A DNA stretch of 64,000 bases, taken from the NCBI GenBank assembly GCA_963765075.1, contig CAVXVA010000007.1:1-64000 (forward strand), read 5' to 3'. The notes below the pieces were generated by a model. The model was given only the letters and a program-made list of their open reading frames with translations. It was not told where the DNA came from and searched no databases. This stretch comes from JAENVU01 sp963765075. GTDB taxonomy: Bacteria; Actinomycetota; Acidimicrobiia; IMCC26256; JAENVU01. The position numbers and the translations under genes are program-made. Position 1 is the first letter of the stretch, and each line of letters begins with the position of its first letter. This document shows positions 56,049 to 64,000 of the stretch, in pieces.

Positions 56049-56674
56049 AGTTCTACGCCTTTGCCCGAGGCGTGTTGCTCGGGCTCAGCAAGCTGCTGTT
56101 CCGAATCCAGATCCGCGGGACCGAGCACGTGCCCACCTCCGGTGTGTTCATCGTTGCTCCGACTCATCGGTCGTACTTCGATACGCCGTTCGCATCGTTC
56201 ATCACCCGTCGGCGGATCCGGTTCATGGCGAAGGAAGAGCTGTTCACCAACTCGGTCGGAGCCAAGTTGTTCACCGCGCTGGGGGGCATCCCGGTCAAGC
56301 GGGGGTCGGCGAGTGCACGCTCGGCCACCAAGGCGATCGAAGCAGCCTTGCGCGCCGGCGAACCTGCCGCGGTGTTCCCGGAAGGGACGCGGGCCCACGG
56401 ACCGACGGTCACACCGCTGTTCGACGGCGCGGCCTACCTTGCGGTGAAGTTGGGCTGTCCGATCGTTCCGGTTGCGATCGCAGGGAGCGAGGAGATCCTG
56501 GCCAGCGGCAAGAAGTTGCCGCGGCTGCACAAGGTGTCGATGCGCGTCGGCGCGCCGATCGTGCCGCCTCCCGGTGCGAGCACGCGCAAGCGCGGCGACC
56601 TGGTGGCACTCAGCGACGAACTCATGAAGTCGCTCCAGACGCTCTTCGACGCCGCCAACGCCGACGTGCACTAA
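56045..56674 (+). CDS. plsC: 1-acyl-sn-glycerol-3-phosphate acyltransferase (PlsC-like)
   Basis: 209 residues. VAPTHRSYFDTPFA gives the HX4D catalytic motif, GGIPVKRGSAS and VFPEGTRAHGPT give the acceptor-binding blocks. It makes phosphatidic acid at the inner membrane face. Last gene of the core operon; a strong hairpin starts 3 nt after the stop. Confidence 0.9.
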   Translation: MKFYAFARGVLLGLSKLLFRIQIRGTEHVPTSGVFIVAPTHRSYFDTPFASFITRRRIRFMAKEELFTNSVGAKLFTALGGIPVKRGSASARSATKAIEAALRAGEPAAVFPEGTRAHGPTVTPLFDGAAYLAVKLGCPIVPVAIAGSEEILASGKKLPRLHKVSMRVGAPIVPPPGASTRKRGDLVALSDELMKSLQTLFDAANADVH

Positions 56675-56676
56675 CC

Positions 56677-56730
56677 CCGAACTTGCGTCAATAACCCCCT
56701 CGTTCGGTGGGGTTATTGACGCACGTTCGG
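56677..56730. terminator. bidirectional terminator, 22-bp inverted repeat
   Basis: 56677-56698 pairs with 56709-56730 in 21 of 22 positions (one mismatch at 56683/56724), with a 10-nt loop. It sits exactly between the convergent plsC and CopD-like genes, 3 nt and 2 nt from their stops. The core TGCGTCAATAACCCC is AT-richer than the surrounding DNA, so it may belong to a repeat family in this genome. Confidence 0.85.
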
Positions 56731-56731
56731 C

Positions 56732-57205
56732 TTAGCCGGCGAGCAGGACGCCGAGGAACAGCGAGATCACGGCGAAGAGCACCGAGATGCCTTCGCACGC
56801 CCCGGAGAACGCGGCCGCTTTGCGGCGAGCGGCGTCATCGGTCGCGGCACGCACCCGCGGCGCTCCGACCAGGATGTGGACGGCGGCCGCGCCGCCCGAG
56901 ATCGCGACACACGCCAACTTGATCATGAGGGTGGTCAGCCAGGTCCGCCCGGAGTCGCCGACGTGGAGTGCGACGAGGTTCCACACGCCGGTCGCGAGGA
57001 GGACACCGAACGCGATCCAGGCGACCACCTGGAAGCGCTGGGCGACGGCGCGGATGCGCACCCGGGCGGCCTCGGGGTCGGGATCGCCGGGACGGGGTCG
57101 GAGCGCGGGGATGATCGCTCCGAGCGTGAGCTGGCCGCCGACCCAGATCGTCGCGGCGAGGACGTGCAGGAACACTCGAATCGCGGACTCGTCGACGGGC
57201 AGCAT
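56732..57205 (-). CDS. CopD-like integral membrane protein
   Basis: 157 residues, ATG at 57205, one base after the ispH stop on the same strand, so it is co-transcribed. Four membrane spans (first HVLAATIWVGGQLTLGAIIP, last GISVLFAVISLFLGVLLAG). The start loop H-x(6)-W-x-G resembles the CopD/DUF2269 family of copper or heme-related membrane proteins. Function not established. Confidence 0.75.
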   Translation of the reverse strand: MLPVDESAIRVFLHVLAATIWVGGQLTLGAIIPALRPRPGDPDPEAARVRIRAVAQRFQVVAWIAFGVLLATGVWNLVALHVGDSGRTWLTTLMIKLACVAISGGAAAVHILVGAPRVRAATDDAARRKAAAFSGACEGISVLFAVISLFLGVLLAG

Positions 57206-57206
57206 G

Positions 57207-58211
57207 TCAGTGCGAGGAGCGGACCAATTCCGCTAACACCTCGGCGGCCGAGATGGTGCGGTCGTCCGGCGGGATCAACTCGCGTAGTTCACGCGGCGGT
57301 GGGAAGTACTCGTCCTCGTCGGTCACGTGCACCGGTTCGACGCCCTCGACGGGGGCGAGCTTGGCGATGACGGCTTGGACGACGTCCTCGGGTGCGCTCG
57401 CGCCCGCGGTCACGCCGACGATTTCCGCGCCCGCGAGGGCGTCGAGATCCAACTCGTCGGGACCGTCGACGCGGAGGACGAGCGGGCACCCGGCTGTGGT
57501 CGCGACCTTGGCGAGGGCGATCGTGTTCGACGAGTTGGCGCTGCCGATGACGACGACCGCCTCGGCGCGCTCGGCGATGGCGGAGAGTGCCGACTGGCGG
57601 TTGGTCGTCGCGAAACAGAGGTCGTTGCGGGTGGCGGTCCAGAGATTCGGGTACCGGTCACGCGCCTCGGTGGCCACGCCTTCCCAGTCGTGGAGGGCAA
57701 GCGTGGTCTGGGCGAGGAGCGCGACCTTCTCGGGGTCCTGAACCTGACCGAGTGCGCGCTCGAGGTCGTCGTCGTGATCGACCAGCTTGATGGAATCGGG
57801 GGCCACGGCCAGCGTTCCGACCGCTTCATCGTGGCCGGCGTGGCCCACATAGAGGATCGTGTAGCCCTTCTCGGCCCGGACCCGGGCTTCGTGGTGGACC
57901 TTGGTCACGAGTGGGCACACCGCATTGACCACGAACCGATCGTGCGCCTGGGCCGCCACGACGATCTCGGGTGCCGATCCGTGGGCGGAGAGCATGAGCG
58001 GAGCCCCTTCGGGGACCTCGTCGATGTCGTCGACGAAGATCACGCCCAGTTCGGTGAACCGTTCGACGATCAGCCGGTTGTGCACGATCTCGTGGTAGCA
58101 GTACACCGGAGCCGGGAAGAGCCGCACCATCCAGGCGAGGGCCTTGATCGCCATCTCCACTCCCGCGCAGAATCCACGGGGCTCAGCCAGGAGAACCTTT
58201 CGCACGGGCAC
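57207..58211 (-). CDS. ispH: 4-hydroxy-3-methylbut-2-enyl diphosphate reductase
   Basis: 334 residues, GTG at 58211. The three Fe-S Cys are visible: PRGFCAGVEMAI, VNAVCPLVTKVH and DLCFATTNRQ, with AHGSAPE and GSANSSNT substrate blocks. It makes IPP and DMAPP in the last step of the MEP pathway, the source of polyprenyl carriers used by the GT-C enzymes in this window. Confidence 0.95.
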   Translation of the reverse strand: MPVRKVLLAEPRGFCAGVEMAIKALAWMVRLFPAPVYCYHEIVHNRLIVERFTELGVIFVDDIDEVPEGAPLMLSAHGSAPEIVVAAQAHDRFVVNAVCPLVTKVHHEARVRAEKGYTILYVGHAGHDEAVGTLAVAPDSIKLVDHDDDLERALGQVQDPEKVALLAQTTLALHDWEGVATEARDRYPNLWTATRNDLCFATTNRQSALSAIAERAEAVVVIGSANSSNTIALAKVATTAGCPLVLRVDGPDELDLDALAGAEIVGVTAGASAPEDVVQAVIAKLAPVEGVEPVHVTDEDEYFPPPRELRELIPPDDRTISAAEVLAELVRSSH

Positions 58212-58266
58212 CTCCCGAGGCTACCGCTCGAGGTTTCCGGCCCGAGGATGCGCACCGGCCCGGGAG

Positions 58267-58272
58267 TACACT
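58267..58272 (+). promoter_or_regulatory. candidate -10 box for the DUF512 gene
   Basis: TACACT ends 6 nt before the ATG at 58279, with no ribosome binding site between, so a leaderless mRNA is likely. It lies in the 67-nt gap between the divergent ispH and DUF512 genes. Confidence 0.45.
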
Positions 58273-58278
58273 TCCCTG

Positions 58279-59688
58279 ATGTCCCTTGCACGAGTTGTTG
58301 CTGTCGCGCCCGGAAGCCCGGCCGACACGGCAGGGGTCGAAGTCGGCGACGAACTGGTCGACGTCAACGGTGAAGCGTTGCGCGACGTGATTCGCTACCA
58401 GGTGCAGGTCGACGAACCGAATGTCGTGCTCACGCTGCGTCGAGGTGGCGTCGACCACCCGGTCGCCATCGAGAAGCCCGCGGGGTCCCCACTGGGGGTC
58501 GAACTCGACAGTGCGGTCTTCGACCGGGTCCGCACCTGCGACAACCACTGCCCGTTCTGCTTCATCTACCAGCTCCCGCGCGGGATGCGAAAGAGCCTGT
58601 ACCTCAAAGACGACGACTACCGCCTGTCACATCTCTACGGGAACTTCACCACGTTGACCCGCTTCACCGAGGCGGACCTCGAACGGGTGATCACCGAAGG
58701 ACTCGGCCCCCTCTACGTGTCGATCCACGCGACCGATCCGGATGTCCGCACCGCGCTGCTGCGGAATCGGCGGGGGGCGACGAGCCTGCGGTGGCTCGAA
58801 CTGCTCCTCGCGGCCGGCGTCGAGATCCACGGGCAGATCGTCGTGTGTCCGGGGATCAACGACGGTGACGTGCTGGACGACACGCTGCTCGGGGTGCTCG
58901 ACCGGTTCCCGCAGCTGGCATCGATCGGGGTTGTGCCCCTGGGGGTGTCGGATCACACCACCGAGCCCGAGATGCGACCGCACACCCGCGTCGAGGCCGA
59001 GCGGGTGCTCGACGTCATCGACGCATGGCAGGTCCGATTCCTCGCCGCCTTGGGTCACCGCATGGTGTTTGCGGCCGACGAGTACTACCTCATGACCGAC
59101 CGCGCGTTTCCTTCCTCGGAGTCGTACGAGGGTTTCGTCCAACACGAGAACGGCATCGGGATGGCCCGCACCTTCACCGACGAGATCGAAGCGGCCGCCG
59201 CCGGCGAGGTGATCGATGGTGTGGGTCCGCGTCCGGGGTTCTTCGCGTGGGTCGACGGTGCCCCCGCTGCGGGTTACCGAGCGCCGCGCACGTCGGCGCT
59301 CGCAGTGGTCGACGGCCGGGCGGCGAGTGCGCCCGACGCGCCCGTGGTCATCCTCACCGGGGAGTACGGCGCCCGGGCGTTGGCGCCGCATCGAACCCGC
59401 TTGACCCAACTGGCGGGGGCCGACGTCACGATCCGACCGGTACCGAACCGGTTCTTCGGTGGGAACATTGCCGTCACGGGTCTGCTGACCGGCGTCGACG
59501 TGATCGACGCGCTCGAGGGCATCGACCCCGCGGCCCGCGTGCTGGTGCCCGATGTGGTGCTATCGGAAGATCGTTTCCTGGATGGGGTGACCCTCGCCGA
59601 CCTCCCGCGCCCCGTCGAGGTGGTCGCCACCGACGGCGGTTCCCTGGTGCGGGCCTTGGACCGGCGCGATCTGGCGGTGGCCCGATGA
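58279..59688 (+). CDS. DUF512 protein with PDZ-like and radical-SAM-like domains
   Basis: 469 residues, ATG at 58279. Residues 1-75 are PDZ-like (ARVVAVAPGSPADTAGVEVG). RVRTCDNHCPFCFIYQLPRG (about 88-107) is a Cys-rich cluster like the C-x-x-x-C-x-x-C of radical SAM proteins, here C-x3-C-x2-C, followed by KSLYLKDDDYRLS. The C-terminal part (about 230-440) is DUF512. The gene sits before der in many actinobacteria and clostridia; a role in tRNA or ribosome maturation has been guessed, none is shown here. ATGA overlap with der. Confidence 0.88.
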   Translation: MSLARVVAVAPGSPADTAGVEVGDELVDVNGEALRDVIRYQVQVDEPNVVLTLRRGGVDHPVAIEKPAGSPLGVELDSAVFDRVRTCDNHCPFCFIYQLPRGMRKSLYLKDDDYRLSHLYGNFTTLTRFTEADLERVITEGLGPLYVSIHATDPDVRTALLRNRRGATSLRWLELLLAAGVEIHGQIVVCPGINDGDVLDDTLLGVLDRFPQLASIGVVPLGVSDHTTEPEMRPHTRVEAERVLDVIDAWQVRFLAALGHRMVFAADEYYLMTDRAFPSSESYEGFVQHENGIGMARTFTDEIEAAAAGEVIDGVGPRPGFFAWVDGAPAAGYRAPRTSALAVVDGRAASAPDAPVVILTGEYGARALAPHRTRLTQLAGADVTIRPVPNRFFGGNIAVTGLLTGVDVIDALEGIDPAARVLVPDVVLSEDRFLDGVTLADLPRPVEVVATDGGSLVRALDRRDLAVAR

Positions 59689-61005
59689 GTCAGTTGCCCA
59701 TCGTTGCCGTGGTCGGGCGTCCCAACGTGGGGAAGTCGACGCTGGTGAACCGCTTCGTCGGGCGCCGGGAAGCCATCGTGCAGGAGAAGCCCGGGGTCAC
59801 ACGCGACCGCAAGGAACTGGTAGCCGAATGGAACGGCCGCTCGTTCCGGGTCATCGACACCGGAGGGTGGATCGCCACCGACGAGCCGCTGGCCAAGCAG
59901 GTGAGCCTGCAGGCCGAACGCGCCATCCGCGAAGCCGACGTGGTGCTCGCCGTCGTGGATGTCACCATCGGCGCAACCGAAGAGGATGCGCAGATCGCGC
60001 GCATCCTGCAACGGGCGGACACCCCGGTGCTCCTGGTGGCCAACAAGGCCGACGACGATCGCCGCGAGCGCGAGATCTGGCCGTTGGCCAAGCTCGGGCT
60101 CGGCGATCCGCATCCGCTGTCTGCGATCCACGGGCGGGGGAGCGGTGACCTCCTTGATGCCGTGGTCGCGGCGCTGCCGCCGGCGCCGGAGGAACCGGTC
60201 GCCGCCGAACCCGATCCGAACCGCCCGTTCTCGGTGGCGATCGTCGGCCGTCCCAACGTCGGGAAATCCACCTTGTTCAACCGCATGGTCGGCGACGAAC
60301 GTACCGTCGTGCACGACATGCCGGGGACGACTCGCGACACCATCGACACGATCGATCGAGTCCGAAGACGGCAGCCTGAAGTTCATCGACACCGCCGGTA
60401 TGCGGCGCAAGAGCCGCGTCGACGAGGACACCGAGTACTACTCGGTGCTCCGGGCGCTCGATGCGGTTGATCTCGCCGACGCCGCACTGTTGGTGATCGA
60501 CGCGACCGAAGGGGTGTCGCATCAGGACCAGCGGCTCGCCGAGCGGATCGACGGTGCCGGGACTGCCATCGTGATCGTGCTCAACAAATGGGATCTCGTC
60601 CCCACCGAGGAACGCGAGCAGATCCAGATCGACGTCGCCGACCGCTTGGGCTTCCTCGGGTACGCACCGACGTTGAAGATCTCGGCGCTGACCGGTCGGA
60701 ATCTCAAACACGTACTCCCGGCATTGCGTGAGGCCGAGACTGCGTATCACTTCCGCATTCCGACCGCCGGGCTCAATCGGGTGATTCGGGACGCGCAACA
60801 GCGCCACCCGCCACCGGTCGACGGGAAGCACCGACCCCGAATCCAATATGCGACCCAAGGCGCGGCCGATCCGCCGACCTTCACCTTGTTCGCGACCCGC
60901 AATCTGCCGCCGACGTACCTGCGCTACATCGAGCGGATGATCCGTGAGAACTTCGACCTCGGGCCGACTCCGATCAAGATCCGCGTTCGCCGCCGCGGCG
61001 GATAG
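59685..61005 (+). CDS. der: GTPase Der (EngA), one frameshift
   Basis: About 440 residues. First G domain: VGRPNVGKSTLVNRF, DTGGWI, NKADDD. Second: VGRPNVGKSTLFNRM, PGTTRDTIDT, then after the break DTAGMRRKSR and LNKWDL; the KH-like C-terminal domain (YATQGAADPPTFTLFATRN) closes the protein. A one-base shift is needed at about 60350-60362 (GATCGATCGAGTCC). Der is needed for 50S assembly and is essential in bacteria tested, so this break is almost surely a sequence error. It serves as an internal control for frameshifts elsewhere. Confidence 0.93.
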
Positions 61006-61062
61006 GCCCTCGACCAGGAATCGACGCCGCAGTAGGGTCGGCCCGGTCTGGGGAGGCGCTCT

Positions 61063-62556
61063 GTGAAGCGATTCGGGATGATGGGCGTGATGGTGCTCGC
61101 CGGGGCCATCGTCGGCACGGGCTGCGCCACGGTGCTCGAGGCGACGGTCCCGAACGTTGGCAACCCGTCGGGGACCGGCGCGGTGAGCTACGGAAACGGC
61201 GGGCCGACGATCTCGGGCGACGGTCGGTATGTGGTGTACACGGGGCCTCGAAATCCGACCGGTAGCGATTTCGAGGTGTACCGGCACGACAATCAGACCG
61301 GCGCGACCGAACTCGTATCGCGTGGTGCAGATGGCACGCCGGCCGGCGGTTCCAGCGTGGCGATGAGTTCGACCGGTCGCTATGTCGCGTTCATCACGAG
61401 GGCGGCGTTGGTGGCCAACGACACGAATGCCGATCAGGGATTCGGGAACGACGTCTATGTGCGCGACATGGAGACGGGCACCGTGACGCGCGTCAGCATC
61501 CAGCCGGACGGCCGGCAGTTCGCGTCGGAGTTCTACGGCCTCATCAGCGGCGCGATCTTTGTCAGTGACGACGCGCGCTACATCGCGTTCGGGAACCTCC
61601 ATTCCGCGGGCCGGACGTTCACCAACGACGTGTACGTCCGCGACCGCGCCGCCGGCCAAACCACGCTCGCGGTGTCGGGATACCTCACGGTCGGTGGCCT
61701 GAGCGGCGGCGGTCTCCACCTTGGCATCGACCCGCACGACACGTGCTCGAACTGCCCGACCTATGCGCAGGGTTATGTGCTCCACTGGCAGACGAAGGCC
61801 ACCTACCTGTTGGGTGTGTGCGCGGCTGGTGGTGTCATGGGCCTGAGCACGACCGGTCGGTACATCGCGGTGGAAGAGGGAACCGCCATTGCCGGCCCCA
61901 CCTGCCACGGTGGCATCCACCGGTTCGATCGAACGGCAGGAACGTCGATCGACGTGTCGCTCCCGCCCGGCGGTGCCCTCGAAGCGGCTTCCTCCCCGTC
62001 GATCAGCGCCGATGGTCGGCGCGTCGCCTTCAGTTCCGTTCACGCGTACTCGGGCCAGGACTCGAATACGGTCGGCGACGTGTACGTCAAGGATTTGACC
62101 ACCGGCGAGTTGGGCCTGGTGTCGGCGAATACCGGGAACGGCGTGGGGGACAGGGAGAGCCGACTGCCCTGGATCAGTGCGGACGGTGCGTACGTGCTGA
62201 TCACGTCGGACGCCACCAATCTGGTGTCCGGAGACACCGACGGTGCGACCGACGTGTTCACCATCTCGGCCACACGGCCGATGATCACGTCGGTGGCACC
62301 GGCTTCGGCGGCCCGTTCCGCGACCGGCGTCGTGGTCACGGTGACTGGTTCGGGGTTTCTGCCCGGCGCCACTGCGTTCATCGGTGGGTCGGGAGTGACG
62401 GTCACTGCGGTCAACGTCGTCAGCTCACAACTGGTGAAGCTCACGCTGAGCGTGAGCGGGTCGGCAGCCCTCGGCCCGCGGGACGTCACCATCGTGGATC
62501 CCGGCGTGTATGGCTCATCGAGTGGCTGGTGTTTCGGCTGCCTCACCGTCACGTGA
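61063..62556 (+). CDS. beta-propeller lipoprotein with IPT/TIG-like C-terminus
   Basis: 497 residues, GTG at 61063. The signal MVLAGAIVGTGC ends in a lipobox Cys near residue 20. Repeated WD40/PD40-like blades follow: GPTISGDGRYVVYTG, VAMSSTGRYVAFIT, FVSDDARYIAFGN, SPSISADGRRVAFSS and LPWISADGAYVLITS. Each block has the S-x-D/T-G-R-x-V-A-F pattern. Residues of about 410-497 look like an IPT/TIG beta-sandwich (GSGFLPGATAFIGG). Two Cys in CSNC near the centre and CFGC at the end may form disulfides. A surface scaffold or binding protein; partner unknown. Confidence 0.82.
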   Translation: MKRFGMMGVMVLAGAIVGTGCATVLEATVPNVGNPSGTGAVSYGNGGPTISGDGRYVVYTGPRNPTGSDFEVYRHDNQTGATELVSRGADGTPAGGSSVAMSSTGRYVAFITRAALVANDTNADQGFGNDVYVRDMETGTVTRVSIQPDGRQFASEFYGLISGAIFVSDDARYIAFGNLHSAGRTFTNDVYVRDRAAGQTTLAVSGYLTVGGLSGGGLHLGIDPHDTCSNCPTYAQGYVLHWQTKATYLLGVCAAGGVMGLSTTGRYIAVEEGTAIAGPTCHGGIHRFDRTAGTSIDVSLPPGGALEAASSPSISADGRRVAFSSVHAYSGQDSNTVGDVYVKDLTTGELGLVSANTGNGVGDRESRLPWISADGAYVLITSDATNLVSGDTDGATDVFTISATRPMITSVAPASAARSATGVVVTVTGSGFLPGATAFIGGSGVTVTAVNVVSSQLVKLTLSVSGSAALGPRDVTIVDPGVYGSSSGWCFGCLTVT

Positions 62557-62591
62557 CCTGACCTCAGATCGTTGAGCGGCAAGGCGGCCGG

Positions 62592-62597
62592 TAGCCT
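62592..62597 (+). promoter_or_regulatory. candidate -10 box ahead of the HMG-CoA lyase gene
   Basis: TAGCCT ends 7 nt before the ATG at 62605; TTGAGC at 62572-62577 could be a -35 box with a short 14-bp spacer. Low confidence. Confidence 0.35.
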
Positions 62598-62604
62598 TCC
62601 CCGA

Positions 62605-63522
62605 ATGTCCGGATGGCCCGCGCACGTCGAGATTGGCGAGGTCGGCCCGCGCGACGGGCTCCAGAACGAAGCGCCGATCGCGATCGCGGATCGGATCCGC
62701 CTGATCGACGCGCTCAGCGCGACTGGCCTTCGCCGGATCGAAGCGGTCTCGTTCGTCTCGCCGCGAGCCATTCCGCCGATGGCGGGTGCCGCCGAGGTCA
62801 TGGCCGGGATCACGCGAGTGCCCGGCGTGACCTACCGGGCGTTGGTCCCGAACGTGAGGGGTGCGGAGTTGGCCTTGGCGGCGGCGGTCGACGAGATCGA
62901 GGTCGTCGTCTCCGCGAGTGAGACCCACAACCGCAAGAACGTGAACCGGTCGGTCGCAGCATCGATGGTTGCGGCGGGTGAGCTGACCGGGCTCGCCCAC
63001 GCGGCCGGCACCCCGGTCGAGGCGATCGTCTCCACGGCGTTCGGGTGTCCCTACGAAGGTGATGTCCCCGAAGTGCGCGTCGCCGAGATCGCGGTGCAAC
63101 TCCGCGACGGTGGCGCCGATCACCTGAGCTTCGGCGATACCACCGGCATGGCGACGCCGCGACGGGTGCACACGCTGCTCGATGCGCTGGACGCGTTGGG
63201 TATCCCGGCGTCGGCCGTGGCCCTGCACTTTCACAACACGCGCGGCACGGGCTTGGCCAACGTCGTGGCGGCGATGGAGCGCGGGGTGACCCGATTCGAT
63301 GCGTCGATCGGCGGGCTCGGTGGGTGTCCGTACGCCCCCGGCGCGACCGGCAACATCGTCACCGAGGATCTGGTGCACATGCTCGACGACATGGGCGTCG
63401 AGACCGGCGTCGATCTCGACGCCCTGATCGACTGCGCGCACCTGGCTCAGGACCTGGTCGGGCGCGAACTGCCGGGCCAAGTCATGCGCTCGGGCCCGAG
63501 AACGAGGACGGTGGAGTCATGA
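62605..63522 (+). CDS. hydroxymethylglutaryl-CoA lyase
   Basis: 305 residues, TIM-barrel of the HMG-CoA lyase/DRE-TIM family. EVGPRDGLQNE holds the catalytic Arg-Asp pair, LHFHNTRGTG the metal-binding His-x-His, and GGLGGCPYAPGATGN the signature with catalytic Cys. It splits HMG-CoA into acetyl-CoA and acetoacetate, the end of leucine breakdown. ATGA overlap with the next gene, an acyl-CoA carboxylase, fits this pathway. Confidence 0.92.
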   Translation: MSGWPAHVEIGEVGPRDGLQNEAPIAIADRIRLIDALSATGLRRIEAVSFVSPRAIPPMAGAAEVMAGITRVPGVTYRALVPNVRGAELALAAAVDEIEVVVSASETHNRKNVNRSVAASMVAAGELTGLAHAAGTPVEAIVSTAFGCPYEGDVPEVRVAEIAVQLRDGGADHLSFGDTTGMATPRRVHTLLDALDALGIPASAVALHFHNTRGTGLANVVAAMERGVTRFDASIGGLGGCPYAPGATGNIVTEDLVHMLDDMGVETGVDLDALIDCAHLAQDLVGRELPGQVMRSGPRTRTVES

Positions 63523-64000
63523 GTGCGGACGAAGTGGCGAAGCGGACCGAGCGGGCACTGGCGGGGAACCTCGAGAAGGACCGGGGCAAGCTCGCCGCGG
63601 CCAACAAGCTGTTCGTACGGGATCGCATCGCGCGGCTGCTCGACGACGGGTCGTTCGTGGAGGACGCACTCCTGGCCAACGCGCTGGCCGACGATCTCCC
63701 GGCCGATGGAGTCGTCACCGGCACCGGACGCATCGACGGTCGGCCGGTGTGCGTGATGGCCAACGATCCGACGGTCAAGGCCGGATCCTGGGGGGCACGG
63801 ACCGTCGAGAAGATCGTCCGGCTCACCGAGACCGCCCTGAAGCACGAACTGCCCGTCGTCTACCTCGTCGATTCCGCAGGCGCCCGGATCACCGATCAGG
63901 TGGAGCTGTTTCCCGGCCGGCGGGGCGCCGGTCGCATCTTCGCCAACCAGGTCCGCCTCTCCGGCCGCGTTCCCCAGATCTGTTGTCTCTTCGGCCCGTC
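63519..64000 (+). CDS. acyl-CoA carboxylase beta subunit (carboxyltransferase), 3' end outside window
   Basis: The first 160 residues are visible. KLAAANKLFVRDRIARLLDDGSF, VTGTGRIDGRPVCVMAND, VKAGSWGARTVEKIVRL and PVVYLVDSAGARITDQVELF are carboxyltransferase-domain blocks. The neighbouring HMG-CoA lyase suggests methylcrotonyl-CoA carboxylase, but propionyl- or acetyl-CoA carboxylase cannot be excluded from this part. Confidence 0.88.
   Translation, partial: MSADEVAKRTERALAGNLEKDRGKLAAANKLFVRDRIARLLDDGSFVEDALLANALADDLPADGVVTGTGRIDGRPVCVMANDPTVKAGSWGARTVEKIVRLTETALKHELPVVYLVDSAGARITDQVELFPGRRGAGRIFANQVRLSGRVPQICCLFGP

Noticed and set aside
59685..60470. der as two separate half genes
   Set aside because: The parts form one continuous two-GTPase protein when one base is adjusted; split Der is not known.

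Overview
The window is high-GC and gene-dense. Start/stop overlaps of the ATGA and GTGA type are frequent, and GTG and TTG starts are common. The gene set (SteA/SteB-type septation proteins, an AftD-like arabinofuranosyltransferase, KorAB, a DUF1015 protein, ScpAB-RluB-AroH-TyrA-AroA-Cmk) points to an actinobacterium. I infer an Acidimicrobiia or Ilumatobacter-like lineage; the sequence does not prove the exact taxon.

Region 1 (1-1960) is the 3' part of an rRNA operon: 23S, 5S and a strong terminator hairpin. The 23S gene is split by a 751-nt group I intron at E. coli position 1923. The intron encodes a LAGLIDADG protein resembling I-CeuI, which occupies the same site in algal chloroplast 23S genes.

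Region 2 (2008-11537) starts with a TPR protein carrying a Gly/Ser/Arg-rich tail. It continues with a tightly overlapping operon whose first three genes match, in family and in order, the Campylobacter phosphoramidate (MeOPN) precursor pathway: a PEP-synthase-like glutamine kinase, a class I amidotransferase and a cytidylyltransferase. These are followed by a CDP-glycerol glycerophosphotransferase-like enzyme, an unknown protein, and a formyltransferase-like/methyltransferase fusion. This is the most interesting system in the window: a probable phosphoramidate decoration of a cell-surface polymer.

Region 3 (11556-29410) is a surface-polysaccharide locus. It holds acyltransferase-3 genes, a membrane-bound sulfatase-like enzyme, GT-C glycosyltransferases and an AftD-like protein. 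The stretch 11.7-26.2 kb carries many frameshifts. Because a single frameshift also interrupts the essential gene der (about 60.36 kb), many are probably assembly indels, but one stretch (18.9-19.3 kb) is a genuinely eroded acyltransferase remnant.

Region 4 (29516-50160) is core metabolism and cell biology: an SSB-like protein, KorAB, a GDSL-like lipoprotein, DUF1015, a HAD phosphatase, a Lys/Ala-tailed phasin-like protein, TlyA-NadK-RecN-SteA-SteB-MraY-like, two tandem GT-C proteins, PyrG, XerD, a DksA-like zinc finger, an HD protein and TrpS.

Region 5 (50251-64000) is a long core operon, ScpA-ScpB-RluB-AroH-TyrA-AroA-Cmk-PlsC. It is closed by a 22-bp inverted repeat against the convergent ispH/CopD-like pair. 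After that come a DUF512 protein, Der, a beta-propeller lipoprotein, HMG-CoA lyase and the start of an acyl-CoA carboxylase, the last two fitting leucine/isovalerate catabolism. I saw no tRNA, CRISPR array, insertion sequence or replication origin. No stretch longer than 300 bases lacks a gene, apart from the acyltransferase remnant at 18899-19230.
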